A DNA stretch of 64,000 nucleotides, taken from NCBI GenBank assembly GCA_905250075.1, contig CAJNOP010000017.1:471017-535016 (forward strand), written 5' to 3'. Positions 49,524-61,900 of this stretch are shown one piece after another. Source of the DNA: Rotaria sp. Silwood1 (taxonomy: Eukaryota > Rotifera > Eurotatoria > Philodinida > Philodinidae). Position 1 is the stretch's first letter. Each line of letters opens with the position of its first letter. Made by a program: the position numbers and the translations under genes. The notes beneath the pieces were generated by a model, which saw nothing but the letters and a program-made list of their open reading frames with translations, made no database searches and was not told where the DNA came from.

Positions 49524-52341
49524 ATTTTATTTGAAATATATACAATGAAAAAAAAAAACGAACAAGTTCGATAGTAATCATGATTATTAAGACATTGATA
49601 TATATGTATAATAACTTTATTTCTAAGTCCATCTTGACCCAAAAAAAAACCACACCCGAGTCTTTTCAGTTTAGTTCTCTTAGAATAGCGAATCACAATG
49701 GGACAATTGAATGATGATTACTATTAGAATGAGGGACAACTGAAATGAGTTTCTTCATAGAATAATTGCCGGGAACATTGACAAGAGAATAGAAAAAAGT
49801 AAAAAGCATATAGTCTAGAGCAAATAAATCTTCTTCAAAGCAATCTCTTTTATTTTTTTTTTCAAACTGATTATCTATCTTTTCTTCTATTAGAACGCGT
49901 TTTCTATCATGAGAATATTCTATGAGATTCAATGGATTGATTGCCATTTCATTTGTCTGTGATGAAGAAAAAAAATAATGTTTATTTTTAGATCAAATAA
50001 TTTTATATGAAGAATTGTACGCAAATTAAGATAAATAATAATCAAATTAGAAACGAGATATTTTTAGATGAACAATTTTAGATCCTTCAAATCGATTACT
50101 ATGACTATATCTAAGATCGATAATATTCAGGACAAAAAACTTATCTTGTAAATGTTAAAATATTCTGGTATATTTTGTTTTTTTATTTCTGATTACATCT
50201 TATAATTAATAAGTTTTCCTATTACGTATATTCTCTAAGATAATTGAAACAAGTCTGTATATTTTATAAAAAAAAAAACTCTTTCTTTTGAGCCATCATA
50301 GTAAAGATGATAAGAATCTCTTTCGGCTTTAATTTTTAAAAATTAGTTCTCAAATCGAAAATTTTCGAGTTCTGACAAACAGTCGTGAGCACTTGACAGA
50401 AATTCAACATTAATTCTAAAGTGAAATGAACTTTCATCGGTGAGTTCAATATTATATTTTTCAATATATTCTCATAATTACTATTAGAATTAGAGTATCG
50501 ACTTCGAAAAAGTTTTTTTGACATTAATTAGTTTCATGATATCTTCCAGTGAAACTGAATAAACTTCTACACTCTCGTAATTTAACCTATTTCAACTCAT
50601 AAGTCTCTGTTTTTCGTTGTGTTCTTTCCAGAGTATTGTTTCAATCCATATGAAATATGATTAAATTTAATTAGAAACAATAAAGAATTTCACTATATTC
50701 TGTAGCTTGATCGCTTGTTAATAGATCTGAAATTGTTAAAAAGAGTTTTTAAATTGAAATTCTATTCTCCTATTCTTCAAACAGAATAGAGATATATCAT
50801 TACTCATGAAGTAAAGAAATAAAAATTGCAAACAACCTCTTATAGTTTATATATTAGTAGATTTAGAAAGGAATACTCTTACATAGAACATTCTAGAGCA
50901 ATAATTGATAATTACTCAAGCATTAAATAATTAAATTCTTAAATTTTCTAGAGTTGTCACGTTTAGGGTTGATAATTTCGAATGCTATACTATAGAAAGC
51001 TATTGATTCCTATTTAGTTTTGAAGAGAAGAACCACATGCTACTCAGACCATGGGTTCTCTAAGAGTACAAATAGTGTTTGATCAAAAGAAGAAGAGCAT
51101 TAGTAGAACATCTATCCCATATTCAAGAAATTAACTATAGCAGCCCATCACTAAAATATAGGACAACATACCTGAGTGTGGTAGACTGTCGAAAAAACTA
51201 CTGAAAATAGACATAAATTCTCTTGTCTTAAACAGTTTTGTATTGATTATTAATGACAAGAACTGTGCGATAGGCTTCGCAACGCTTTGACATATTGTTT
51301 ATATTAGTTGTTAATCTACTAAGATAAGTTGAGTATCCAACAACTTATGTATTGCAGCGATAAAACTTGTATTGCTCTTTCGAATAAGTATGGATAATTT
51401 ATTTTTTCTTTAATAACACCTATTTTCTTTTTTTTTTTTATCGACAATGGTAGTCTCTATTGTTTTGTCAATGTTATTTTATGACTAGAACAGATGATAT
51501 TAGAAAAACAGCTTATAATACTCAAATAAAAAGGTCTTATTTTCTTTCTTTCTTAATTTCTCATGATATTTTAGCAATAAAACAATATTTACGCTTCGTC
51601 ATTACATACAAAGCAATTCAAATTTTTTGAAAGAGCAAAATATTTCTTCTCCAAATGTGAATTTAAGCTTACTTGACATTCTAAACAGTAAACAACAATT
51701 ATAGCAGTCATTTTTTTTTATTTCAGCCGTAATTAACAACACGACTTTTGGACTTAGGTCAATTAAAAAAAAAACACTAGTCTTCAAACTGACATTAATT
51801 GAATGATATCTACTTAGAAAGTATTACTTTTCAAGATTTACTTTTTCTTTTTAAATGTATTTACATCCTATCTGAACTGTCTGTAAATAAAGTCTATGTG
51901 TAATTAATTAATATTTATTTTTTTTGACAAAATTATCGCTCCATCTATAGTGTTTTCTTTCTATGTTTTGTTTATTTGCAAGAAGAAGAAGAAGAAGAAG
52001 AAAAGAAGATGAATGTGTGACGAATTGCAAGAACAGTAAATAAGCAAATAAAAAAAATCAGTCACGCCGAACGAAAATTCACAGTCATACATCAAAGAAA
52101 AGGAAAACAAAAAATCCATGCGTATGATAATAATTCAATCAGAACATCGCATAAATAATTGTTATTTTGTTTTTCAAAAAAAGTGAACACGTAATAAGAA
52201 AGAAAAATGTGTAATAATCAAAGATGAGCAACAAAAAAAAACAGAATCCAATTACATAATGAAAAAAAAAAAAGAAAGGAAAGAAGATGATCAAGTTTTA
52301 AATGATGGATTAATGAGAAAAGAAAAGAAAAAGAGCATAAT
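49524..52341. other. 2.8 kb intergenic region
   Basis: Between the small Ser-rich gene and the 3' end of Rab11. AT-rich; short open stretches on the minus strand (for example 49693-49947) carry no motif. A GAA microsatellite is near 51.98 kb. Nothing else supported. Confidence 0.45.
51981..52009. repeat. GAA microsatellite
   Basis: About eight AGA/GAA units in a row followed by imperfect units. Confidence 0.8.
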
Positions 52342-53333
<992 letters not shown>

Positions 53334-53457
53334 TTTATATTGCAATTGTAATTAATATTATCTTTAACAAGAAAACAAAATTAATCAAAATAAAATGAAA
53401 TTTTGAGTGTCTTAAAAATTTGTCCTTTCTTTTTTTTTTTTCTCAAAAAGTACTTTG

Positions 53458-53485
53458 AATTTAGCTGTATGCATACAGCTAAATT
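53458..53485. promoter_or_regulatory. Perfect 28-bp palindrome in the Rab11 promoter
   Basis: AATTTAGCTGTATG (53458-53471) followed directly by its reverse complement (53472-53485), no spacer and no mismatch. It lies ~125 bases upstream of the Rab11 ATG and 20-50 bases downstream of a TATAAA on the minus strand (53510-53505), so it may overlap the transcription start. Between them is GACGCGTC, a second small palindrome. Could be a dimeric factor site or an RNA hairpin in the 5' UTR. Confidence 0.6.
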
Positions 53486-53504
53486 ATAGAGACGTGACGC
53501 GTCG

Positions 53505-53510
53505 TTTATA
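53505..53510 (-). promoter_or_regulatory. Candidate TATA box for Rab11
   Basis: TATAAA on the minus strand, about 170 bases upstream of the Rab11 start codon, followed by a GC-rich ACGACGCGTCACGTC. Placement is plausible; not proven. Confidence 0.35.
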
Positions 53511-53699
53511 AAAATTTTGATTGGATGACATTCTACTATCTCATCGACTGAATCATAAGCGACTCATGTGCAATAATACAACCATTAATGTTCACCTCAG
53601 ACAGATGACACTAGATGATAGAAGGAAAATTTTCTATATTTGTCAGTAAACTAACGATGGAACTTTTCTGATTTGAAAATTGCTTTTGAGTTGGCCTCT

Positions 53700-54800
53700 T
53701 ATGCATAAAGTACAAGTCAACAAAGTATTAAAAATTTCACTAGAATAAGCACTCTGAGGCTCTTTCTATAAAGTTGTAGGTATTCTTCTGAGCTTTGCAC
53801 CTATCACAAGATATTGTAGCGGACTAAAGTTCTCTATAGCTGTATTTTCAACTTGTCTTCTCGATAATAGTAGCTAGTAAGAATCTGAAATAACATTTTG
53901 GTATCTGAAAGGATTCTCTATTGTGATTGGTAGCTTTGAAAACATCAGCAAAACTATTTAGATAAGAGTTTGTGGAAAACCAGGACCATCAAAAGGATTT
54001 TTGTGTCCTCCATTGAAAGCTTTTAGAAAAAGATTCTATTTGATAGAGCAAATTATTGTGAGTAAGATGAGACGTTGCTGACCTCGTCATCGAATTGCAT
54101 TCAATTTACAGAAGATGTTAAATGTTGTTCGATAGAGACGTCGAAGACATTTTATTTTGCTTAGAATCATTTGCTCTATCAAATAAAAGCTTTTGCCAAA
54201 AGCTTCGAATGGAAACCGAAAAGCTGATTTTTCGCATGTACTCCTTCAAGCAGTCTTTTTTGGAATTTTCGGATCTAACAATCCTTTAACTTATACAAAT
54301 TCTTTTTCCAAATTCCTGCTAGCTATTGCCATTGAGAAAAAAATTTTAAAAACTACAACTGCTCTTAACTTATTTCCCCTCCCTATATCTACAAGAAAAT
54401 CGGATGACGATGTTTTGACCTGAAAACTACAGCTCAAAAGAGTGTTCTTTTCACAAGTGATTGAACCCCCATAAATGATGAGATTTTTGGATCTTTCGTG
54501 AAATTTGAATGATTTTCGGGAATTCAATAGCTAGTGAAGAGAACATTTTTTAGAGCTGAATTTTTCAGGATATTCTAGTTGGAAATAGATGTATTTATGG
54601 ACAATCTTTCAAGTCATACTATTGTCATTCAATTTGATTGTACATAACATCCTATAGGTTAAATTTTCAGCAAAACGGCTACAACTTTATAAGGAAGACC
54701 TAGAGAGACCCTTTTCCTTTTGAAGTTGTTAATAGTTCATAGAGGTCTACTTAATGCAAAAAGTTTGAGCTCTAAAACGGTTTTTAATTTGGGAAGGTTC
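53700..54800. mobile_element. Degenerate foldback repeat element, copy 1
   Basis: Inner arms: TTTGATAGAGCAAAT (about 54037) against ATTTGCTCTATCAAA (about 54168), extended on both sides by clear imperfect complementarity (AAGCTTTT, CCATT). Outer arms: TATAAAGTTGTAG (about 53766) against CTACAACTTTATA (about 54679). The same sequence, including the non-palindromic lead-in CTGAAAGGATT and AACATCAGCAAAACT, occurs again at 63.45-64.0 kb. No coding capacity; borders approximate. Confidence 0.6.
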
Positions 54801-56312
54801 TCTCGTAAAACACATGGTTAGAACTTTGTGGTATCAAGTTTTTGCGTACATAGCTTCATGCAAAAATGTTAATCAAATACGAGCATTGCGTGTTGTTTCA
54901 CTCAAGATAAATGAGAGACTCAAGAGAAAACGATACTTAAAATGGGTTAAAATGTGTATTCCTCTAGTATTTAAAATATGACACTGATCTACTGAATTCT
55001 GTTTCGATGAATTGAATGCAATAAAAAAAATCCTCTTGATCGAAAAAGAAAATTTTTTTGTAATACATCTCAACATTTTGTCTGTAAAAAAAATCGACAC
55101 TCACAAAAGACGTATTACATACGAATAAGATGATGTTTAGAGGTAAATAATGAAAAGAAAACAATACATAAGAATCAAATGACAATGATTTGTATTGAGA
55201 GTTCTTACAAGAGCTTTTATTTTTAACTGTTATTTAAATTTCATCATGAAAGAATGAATCAGAATATTGATACTTGAGTGACAGATTTATAAGAAGAATC
55301 AACTTTTTAATACCTGTAATTGATCATATGTGCGATGGCAATCAACTGTATAAATTAAATGCCATATGATAATTCAATCCTTTTTTTTTTATTCATTTCT
55401 TTCTTCACATCACTTTGATTGCTGAAGTAATGTATGTTTTTTTCAGTTCTCTCTATTGCATTCATGTCAAAAGTCCATCACATATATGACTTCTTATCTT
55501 TATCGAAATTACTTTTACTATTTATGATATTAGTTTCATTGATGTTTTTCTTTTTTTGGTTGCTAGTGTATCACTCTTGACAATTACAAATAAGTTATGT
55601 GAAAATATCACGATCGACAATAATTTATTTTTTCTTATCTTGTTTCGATCTATACTCTTAACCGCAATGCAATCTAAAGACTTTATTGTGTTTTCGAAAC
55701 TTGAGAATACAACTGTGTTATTATAACTAAGCATTGGTGTTTTAATTATTAAACTATTGTTCTATTTCTATTGATTCGAAAAAACGAAACTAATCAATAT
55801 TGAGAAATAAAGAATATATTTCCTCGCCGAAGGACTGTCACAAGTTAGTAATCTATGATATCTTTAAGTTGTTTATTTAGCTTGACCCGTTGACTTGAGG
55901 TTTTTTAAAATTAAGAGCATATAATATTTGGGCATCTGTTGAAACATTCTGCTGAAATGCCTATTAATTGCCAATCTCAATTTGAATATATGTTTCTGGT
56001 TGTTACGACGTTAGATCAAACAAATAGATTTTCTCGAAAATAGTTGATTTTTAATAACAAAAAAAAAAACTGATTCATGAAAATATCAATAGATCATATA
56101 TAGTGAACAGTATTGTCATGAACTTTTCAAAATTTTGTTAATATTTCAGACTCAATATTTTATTTTCGTGTGAAGTTATGCGTCTTTTGATTGTCTACAA
56201 AAATATGTCGATTTTTTTTTGATCACCTGAGAATTAATTGTGTAACAGAAGCATGTAGAGTAAAAAAAAGATATATCAAATAGATCAAAAATAGTCAACT
56301 TCACATAAGGTA

Positions 56313-56706
56313 TGGGAAAAAAGTTCGTGGCATTTTTTCTATCGATATATCTTTGCAACTACTTGAGCAATTTCAACAAATAAATAGTCATTTTAACGAG
56401 CATTTCAAGGTACACTTATTCTGTAAAAATAAAGGTTCTAACTCAAGAAGTAAGAGCGTCAATAAAGGAAGTTTGTTACATGCATTTTAGATTCTCAAAA
56501 AATAGCAGATAGGGCAGATTAAACGGGCGCATTTAATATTTCAATTTTTCATCACTTAATACGTTGTATTAAAAAAAAAAACAAAATATGTTACAAGATG
56601 CATCATGAAAAGCTCTACAATTTACAAAGAAGAATTTATTTGTTAAAATTGCTCAAGTAGTTTCAAAGATATATCGATAGGAAAAATGCCGCGAATTTTT
56701 TTCCCA
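56313..56706. mobile_element. 394-bp MITE with 73-bp terminal inverted repeats and TA duplication
   Basis: Left arm 56313-56385 (TGGGAAAAAAGTTCGTGGCA...) is complementary to right arm 56634-56706 with only a few mismatches. The element is flanked by TA on both sides (56311-56312 and 56707-56708), the target-site hallmark of Tc1/mariner transposons. The ~250-base interior has stops in all frames, so it depends on an outside transposase. Confidence 0.8.
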
Positions 56707-58853
56707 TATATTATTATAATCGGTCATTTTCTTCTCTAAGCAACATTTTGATATATATAAAATACAGGGTTTTGTAAAGAAACTTTCGCTCTTTCAAATG
56801 ATAATAATGTGACCATAACTTCAATCAATATTTTGTGATCGAAAATTTCATTAATACAAGTGAAACGAAAATCATCATTTTGAACAGATCGATATTTCGA
56901 GTCAAAACAATAGAATCGTCAAAAATATAGAAGGATTTTCCCAACAGTCGTACTAACTTAGGTTTCCAACTAACTTTTGATACTTTTTCAAACTAGTCAT
57001 TTCACTTCAGAAGCTAAAGTTTTTTGACAATCAGTTTGGATAGTTATGTCGCAGACTTCTCTTGAATTTTCAGATTTCATTATTATAATTCTTCTTCACA
57101 CTGTATAAGACACTTATATGATTCGTAAACGTTTAGAATGCGTTAATATCTGGCTTCTATTTACAACATTCATTCATCGACTATCAACAAAGCTCATCCT
57201 TCAATCGAAAGAATTGAACCGCTGTGAAATGAACACTATTCTTAAGTGTTTGGACAGAATTGGTTCGATCTGTTGATCCACAATCAACAACTGTTGAGTT
57301 CATTGGCATCGATTCTTCTATTTTCTGTTTTCAACTAATGAAGTTCTAATCAACAGTTCATGGGAGCTGGTTAACATCGATAGAAAAAATATGACAAGAT
57401 CTCTTTGGATAAAATCTCGCCAATTTTACCAGAATCATTGACAACAATTGGAGACCTGTATCTTTTTGTGTATCATTTCCTAAATGAGACCAAAAATTTA
57501 GGCAATTCATATAGAAGAGTGTCATTTTGGAAAGCAGAATGTTGTATTAGCCTCATCTGTATTATATCTCGAAAAGATTATTTCTATTAATTAACCGTTC
57601 CGTAATGTGATCATGAGTTCTGCTTGACTAATAAAAAGACTAAAGCAACGAAAAGCTATACTTTACTCAACAATATGGATACATTCACTTGGTCAATAAC
57701 ATGGAAAGATGAAAAAAAAGCAATTCCGATGGTAATGATCAGATTCGCTCGCACTGTTACTTTTATTCACATTATGATTATTGATTACTAAATAGCTAAG
57801 AACTTATTTCTTTTTGAAAACATAATACGAATGAAATCTCTGTGACATTCCTTCTTCCTAAATGAGACCATTTTTATATTGATTGACTTAGTTTTTCACA
57901 TAATTTCGATAACAGGAGTTTTTTTTATAGCCATTCAACAACCTTAAATATAAATTTTTGTCTCCACCATTTTCAAAACAAAATTGTGTCAACGATCATT
58001 TTAACAACTCTGTTGGCTTCTAGCATTGTCTTTCAATGATAAAAACATAGAACGAGAATCGGTAAAATGTTTCGACCAGTTATCTGATTTACTGTTTATC
58101 CTACATATATTTAGAAGAAAGAATATGCTTTTTTTACGAAAAATCTTAGGTTTTGAAAACAATTAATCATTTCTAGAGTGAACAGTTACGAGAAACTCGA
58201 TGAATATCTACTATAAGAAAGTTTTACTGTACCAGCCATTGCCTACATTTGATAGCTCTTTTGAAATGTCTCATTATACTCATAGCTTTCTTCGATCTTA
58301 TCAATACAAGTCGCCATTACAATTTTCGAACTGTTGTATAAGTTTTTTACATATTCATAATTAAATGGATGAGTAATTACTAATAAAGTCAAAGTTGTTT
58401 GTATTCCTAGCACTTAATATATAAGAAATATTTAGATTTGTTATCTTTTGATTACTATCTATCGAAAAGCTTCAGACTATGTTAAACTACTTAGTTTTAT
58501 TGGACAATTCTTATTCTTTGATCGAATTCAAATAATATATTATTTTTATACATTGTTGATTTTCTATGTAACACAACTAAAAACGCAATTCCTTTGACAA
58601 TTATTGGTGTTGATGTGTTTCATACATACAAGTTTGATTATTATTTTGCCTTCTTAACACACAATGCTTCTATTAAAAATTATATTCATTCATCAACACA
58701 TGGGTACCATAACTTTTTTTGTTCTAGAGACATGTTTCTATAGGTTTTTCCCAATTGTATTCTAATATCTATTTCTTTTACCTATGTTGTCAATACAATA
58801 TTTTTTATTTTTCTATCCTATTGGGACAATCGAAGTAGAAAAAAAGAAATGAG

Positions 58854-58862
58854 ATGACGTCG
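58854..58862. promoter_or_regulatory. CRE-like site upstream of PKD2
   Basis: ATGACGTCG, about 125 bases before the PKD2 ATG; the same core as at Rab3. Motif match only. Confidence 0.3.
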
Positions 58863-58984
58863 ATAATAAATTAAGTTTTTTGCTCTCTCTCGTCTTTTTT
58901 TTTAATCGAGAAAAACACATATATTCCAAGTATTATTATTTATTGAATAGTGTAAGTAAGAAAAAGTTTTTTTTATTGGAAATC

Positions 58985-61900
58985 ATGTCCGTTGAACAGC
59001 AATCATCTCGTTCACAACCAACATTGGCTTTTAGTAATACAATACCAAATCATATGGAGAATGAAGTATATATTAATGGTACATTATATGTTGATGGAGT
59101 AGCTGTTAATCAAGAAGAACAAGGAAGATACAATGTAACAGAACAATGTCAACGTAAAAAAAGTCCATGCAAACGGCTTTTACTATTTATTCGAAGTAAA
59201 AATTTCAGTTTTTTCTTTTGTATTTTATAAAAGAGTTTTGTTTAATAATATTAAAGAACTTTGGGCAACACAACAAACGGAAAAATTTAATGGTGAAGAA
59301 CACAATGATAAATATGTACGAACAACAATTCGTGAACTTCTTATTTATATGGTTTTTATTGGAATTTTAACGATTGGTAAATAAAAAAGACAAAACAAAC
59401 TTTGATTTTTTTTTTTTATTTATTTTTTAATTTTTAGTTGTTTTTGGTATGGTTAGTACTAACATGTATACTCTCACACAAGCATTAAAAGGTGTATTTG
59501 TTGATTCGCATATGATTGATGAATCAACTAATAATACAGGTCCATCATTTTCTGAAATTACTCGAATGGAAGAGTTTTGGGATGTAAGAAAAAATATACT
59601 AATAACAATTGAAAAAATATAACATTTTTCTATTTGATAGTATATGACACAAATTGCTGCGCCTGGTCTTTTCACAGAAACTTGGTACAATAATGATAAT
59701 GTTAGCAATTATGGTTATGTTTTATATGAAAATCGATTATTAGGTGCTGTTAGAATGCGTCAAAAAAAAGTTCGAAATAATTCATGTATTGTTGCCAAAG
59801 ATTTTCAACAAGAAATTAAATTTTGTTACAATTCATATGCACCAGCATTTGAAGATAAGAATTCATTTGGACCTTGTGTAGATTTAGATGCAGAAAATTG
59901 TACTGAAGAACCGTAAGAATTATTTTATTGTTGCAAATAAAGAAATTGTTTTCTTTTTTTACGCAATCTATTTAGATTCAGACATACATCATCCAATTCA
60001 ATAATTCGACATAGTACAACAGGAAAAGTGGGTGTATATGATCAAGGTGGTTTTATTAAAATATTTGGTTCGTCACAAGAAGAATTTAAAAGTGAAATTG
60101 AAGCACTGAAAGAAAAGTAGGATACATTTTATTTTCAAAAATTAATCGATAGCTATTGATATGTTTCAAAATACGGTATCTTTCACATATCGAGATGAAC
60201 CAGTGTTCAAATTGATCGAGCATTTTCGAATTAATCTGATGTCGCTGGTAGCGATTCATTTCAGAAAAACTTTGCAACTGATGAAGGCCAGCCGGTTTGT
60301 ACTAGATCATTACTAATCAACTAAAAGATATTGTTTTCAAAAACCAGTCTTTTCTTTTTGCTTTTTGTTTTACTCAAATTGTTACAAACGTTTTCAGAAA
60401 ACCCTATGTTACAATGGTTTATGTCTGTAGAATTTCTCATATACGAAGACATGATATTTCTCTATGGCAAAAATGTCTTAAAACGACGATTAGAACTTAA
60501 CGTTCATCTTTCAAGAAACAATGATGAACTAAAGTGAGAAGTTTAGCTCAAATCACATAGTTTTGACTGTACTTTTTACGAAGGGAAATAGAGTTCAATG
60601 AAAGAAATAAAAGAGCATAGACAAACAGAATAAAATACAAATAATAGTTTCTCAAACGACACTAGTGTCTTTTATTTTCTCTCGATACATTTTTTTAGAA
60701 TAAAAAATGTCATACCTAAATAATTTCTTTCAATCGATCAAAGTCAGTGAAGATCAGCCGGTACGATGATGACAACTGGTTCAAGTCGACCGAGTCAGTT
60801 ATAACTCTGACGTATGTTCATTTGATTTTGACATCAGGCAACTTGATGTATTACACGAACTGCAGCAAACAGTAGATTGAAGAATGTTTTCCTCGTTTTT
60901 ATGACTATATGAACTATTTCAGACGCAAAGAGACGCATTCGATTTTCGTTTGACTTTGTTTCTTTGCAAGGTTTATTTTTTCGCGAAAAAGTTCTTTTGT
61001 CATAGACCTGCGTAAAAATGTTCGCTCTGTCGGCTGCCTATTAATTAGTTAATTATAAATTAAATAGCGAATATCTCTCTTATCATAACAGAAAAAAAGT
61101 CCGAAAACATCATGATAAGCTTTGTGGTACAAACTGTACCTTTGGTGAAAGCTTCAGTAAGATTAGACTGCAAAAAAAGCTTTCTTATAAAAACCAGTTT
61201 TTTAAAAGGTCGTGTCATGTCCTGAAACAATAACTTTTTTGTTACTCTTATCTAGAGATTTTGAAGAAAAGAACATATCATTCAAAATTGGTATTGAACT
61301 CATCCTTTGACTATAGGAGTATTTTATCGTTTGTATACTCGTATTGCATTACGGCACAAATGACAAGTACAATAGATTTTTTTAAAATAACCTAGATCTG
61401 CTTGGAAAAAAGCTTTGGAAAGCGATTTCATGATTTCCAGAGTTACCTACGGAATTGACAATATACTTTTCAAAAATGCTGTATTAATTTGGAGATTTTC
61501 TTAAACGAAAATGCATGAAATGAAAACCAATTTTCTTTTTGGTGCCACAATGGTAGCGTTTGTGTGTTTACTGATAACTTCTCTGAACAAAAGTCTCTGG
61601 AGCTGATTTTTGCAGAGTATCTAAACTAACTGAACATACGTGTAACATATAAAAATTAGCTTTGGGGAAGTTTATTGCCCCAAGATACGCGTATTTTAAT
61701 TTTGTGAAGTCACACCGCTAACAAATGATTTTGCTCATATGCATCACGAAATAAGAGTAAGGTTACGAATTTAACACATATGCAACCAAACTTTTATTGT
61801 TTCAAACAATCGAGTTCATAAAACGAAGTTCATACAATATCTCTGTAGGATCACATCTTTATTATTTATTTATTACATGTTTTGTCGTTTGTTTATTGAT

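Larger units (their letters stand above)
53511..58984. other. 5.5 kb divergent intergenic region rich in repeats
   Basis: Between Rab11 (minus) and PKD2 (plus). Holds a degenerate foldback repeat (53.7-54.8 kb), a TA-flanked MITE (56.31-56.71 kb) and otherwise AT-rich DNA. Short open stretches (for example 54193-54423 and 57405-57590) lie in repeats or lack any motif. PKD2 regulatory sequence should be near 58.8 kb. Confidence 0.5.

Noticed and set aside
54193-54423. 76-codon open frame between Rab11 and PKD2
   Set aside because: Lies wholly inside the foldback repeat and is not open in the second copy.
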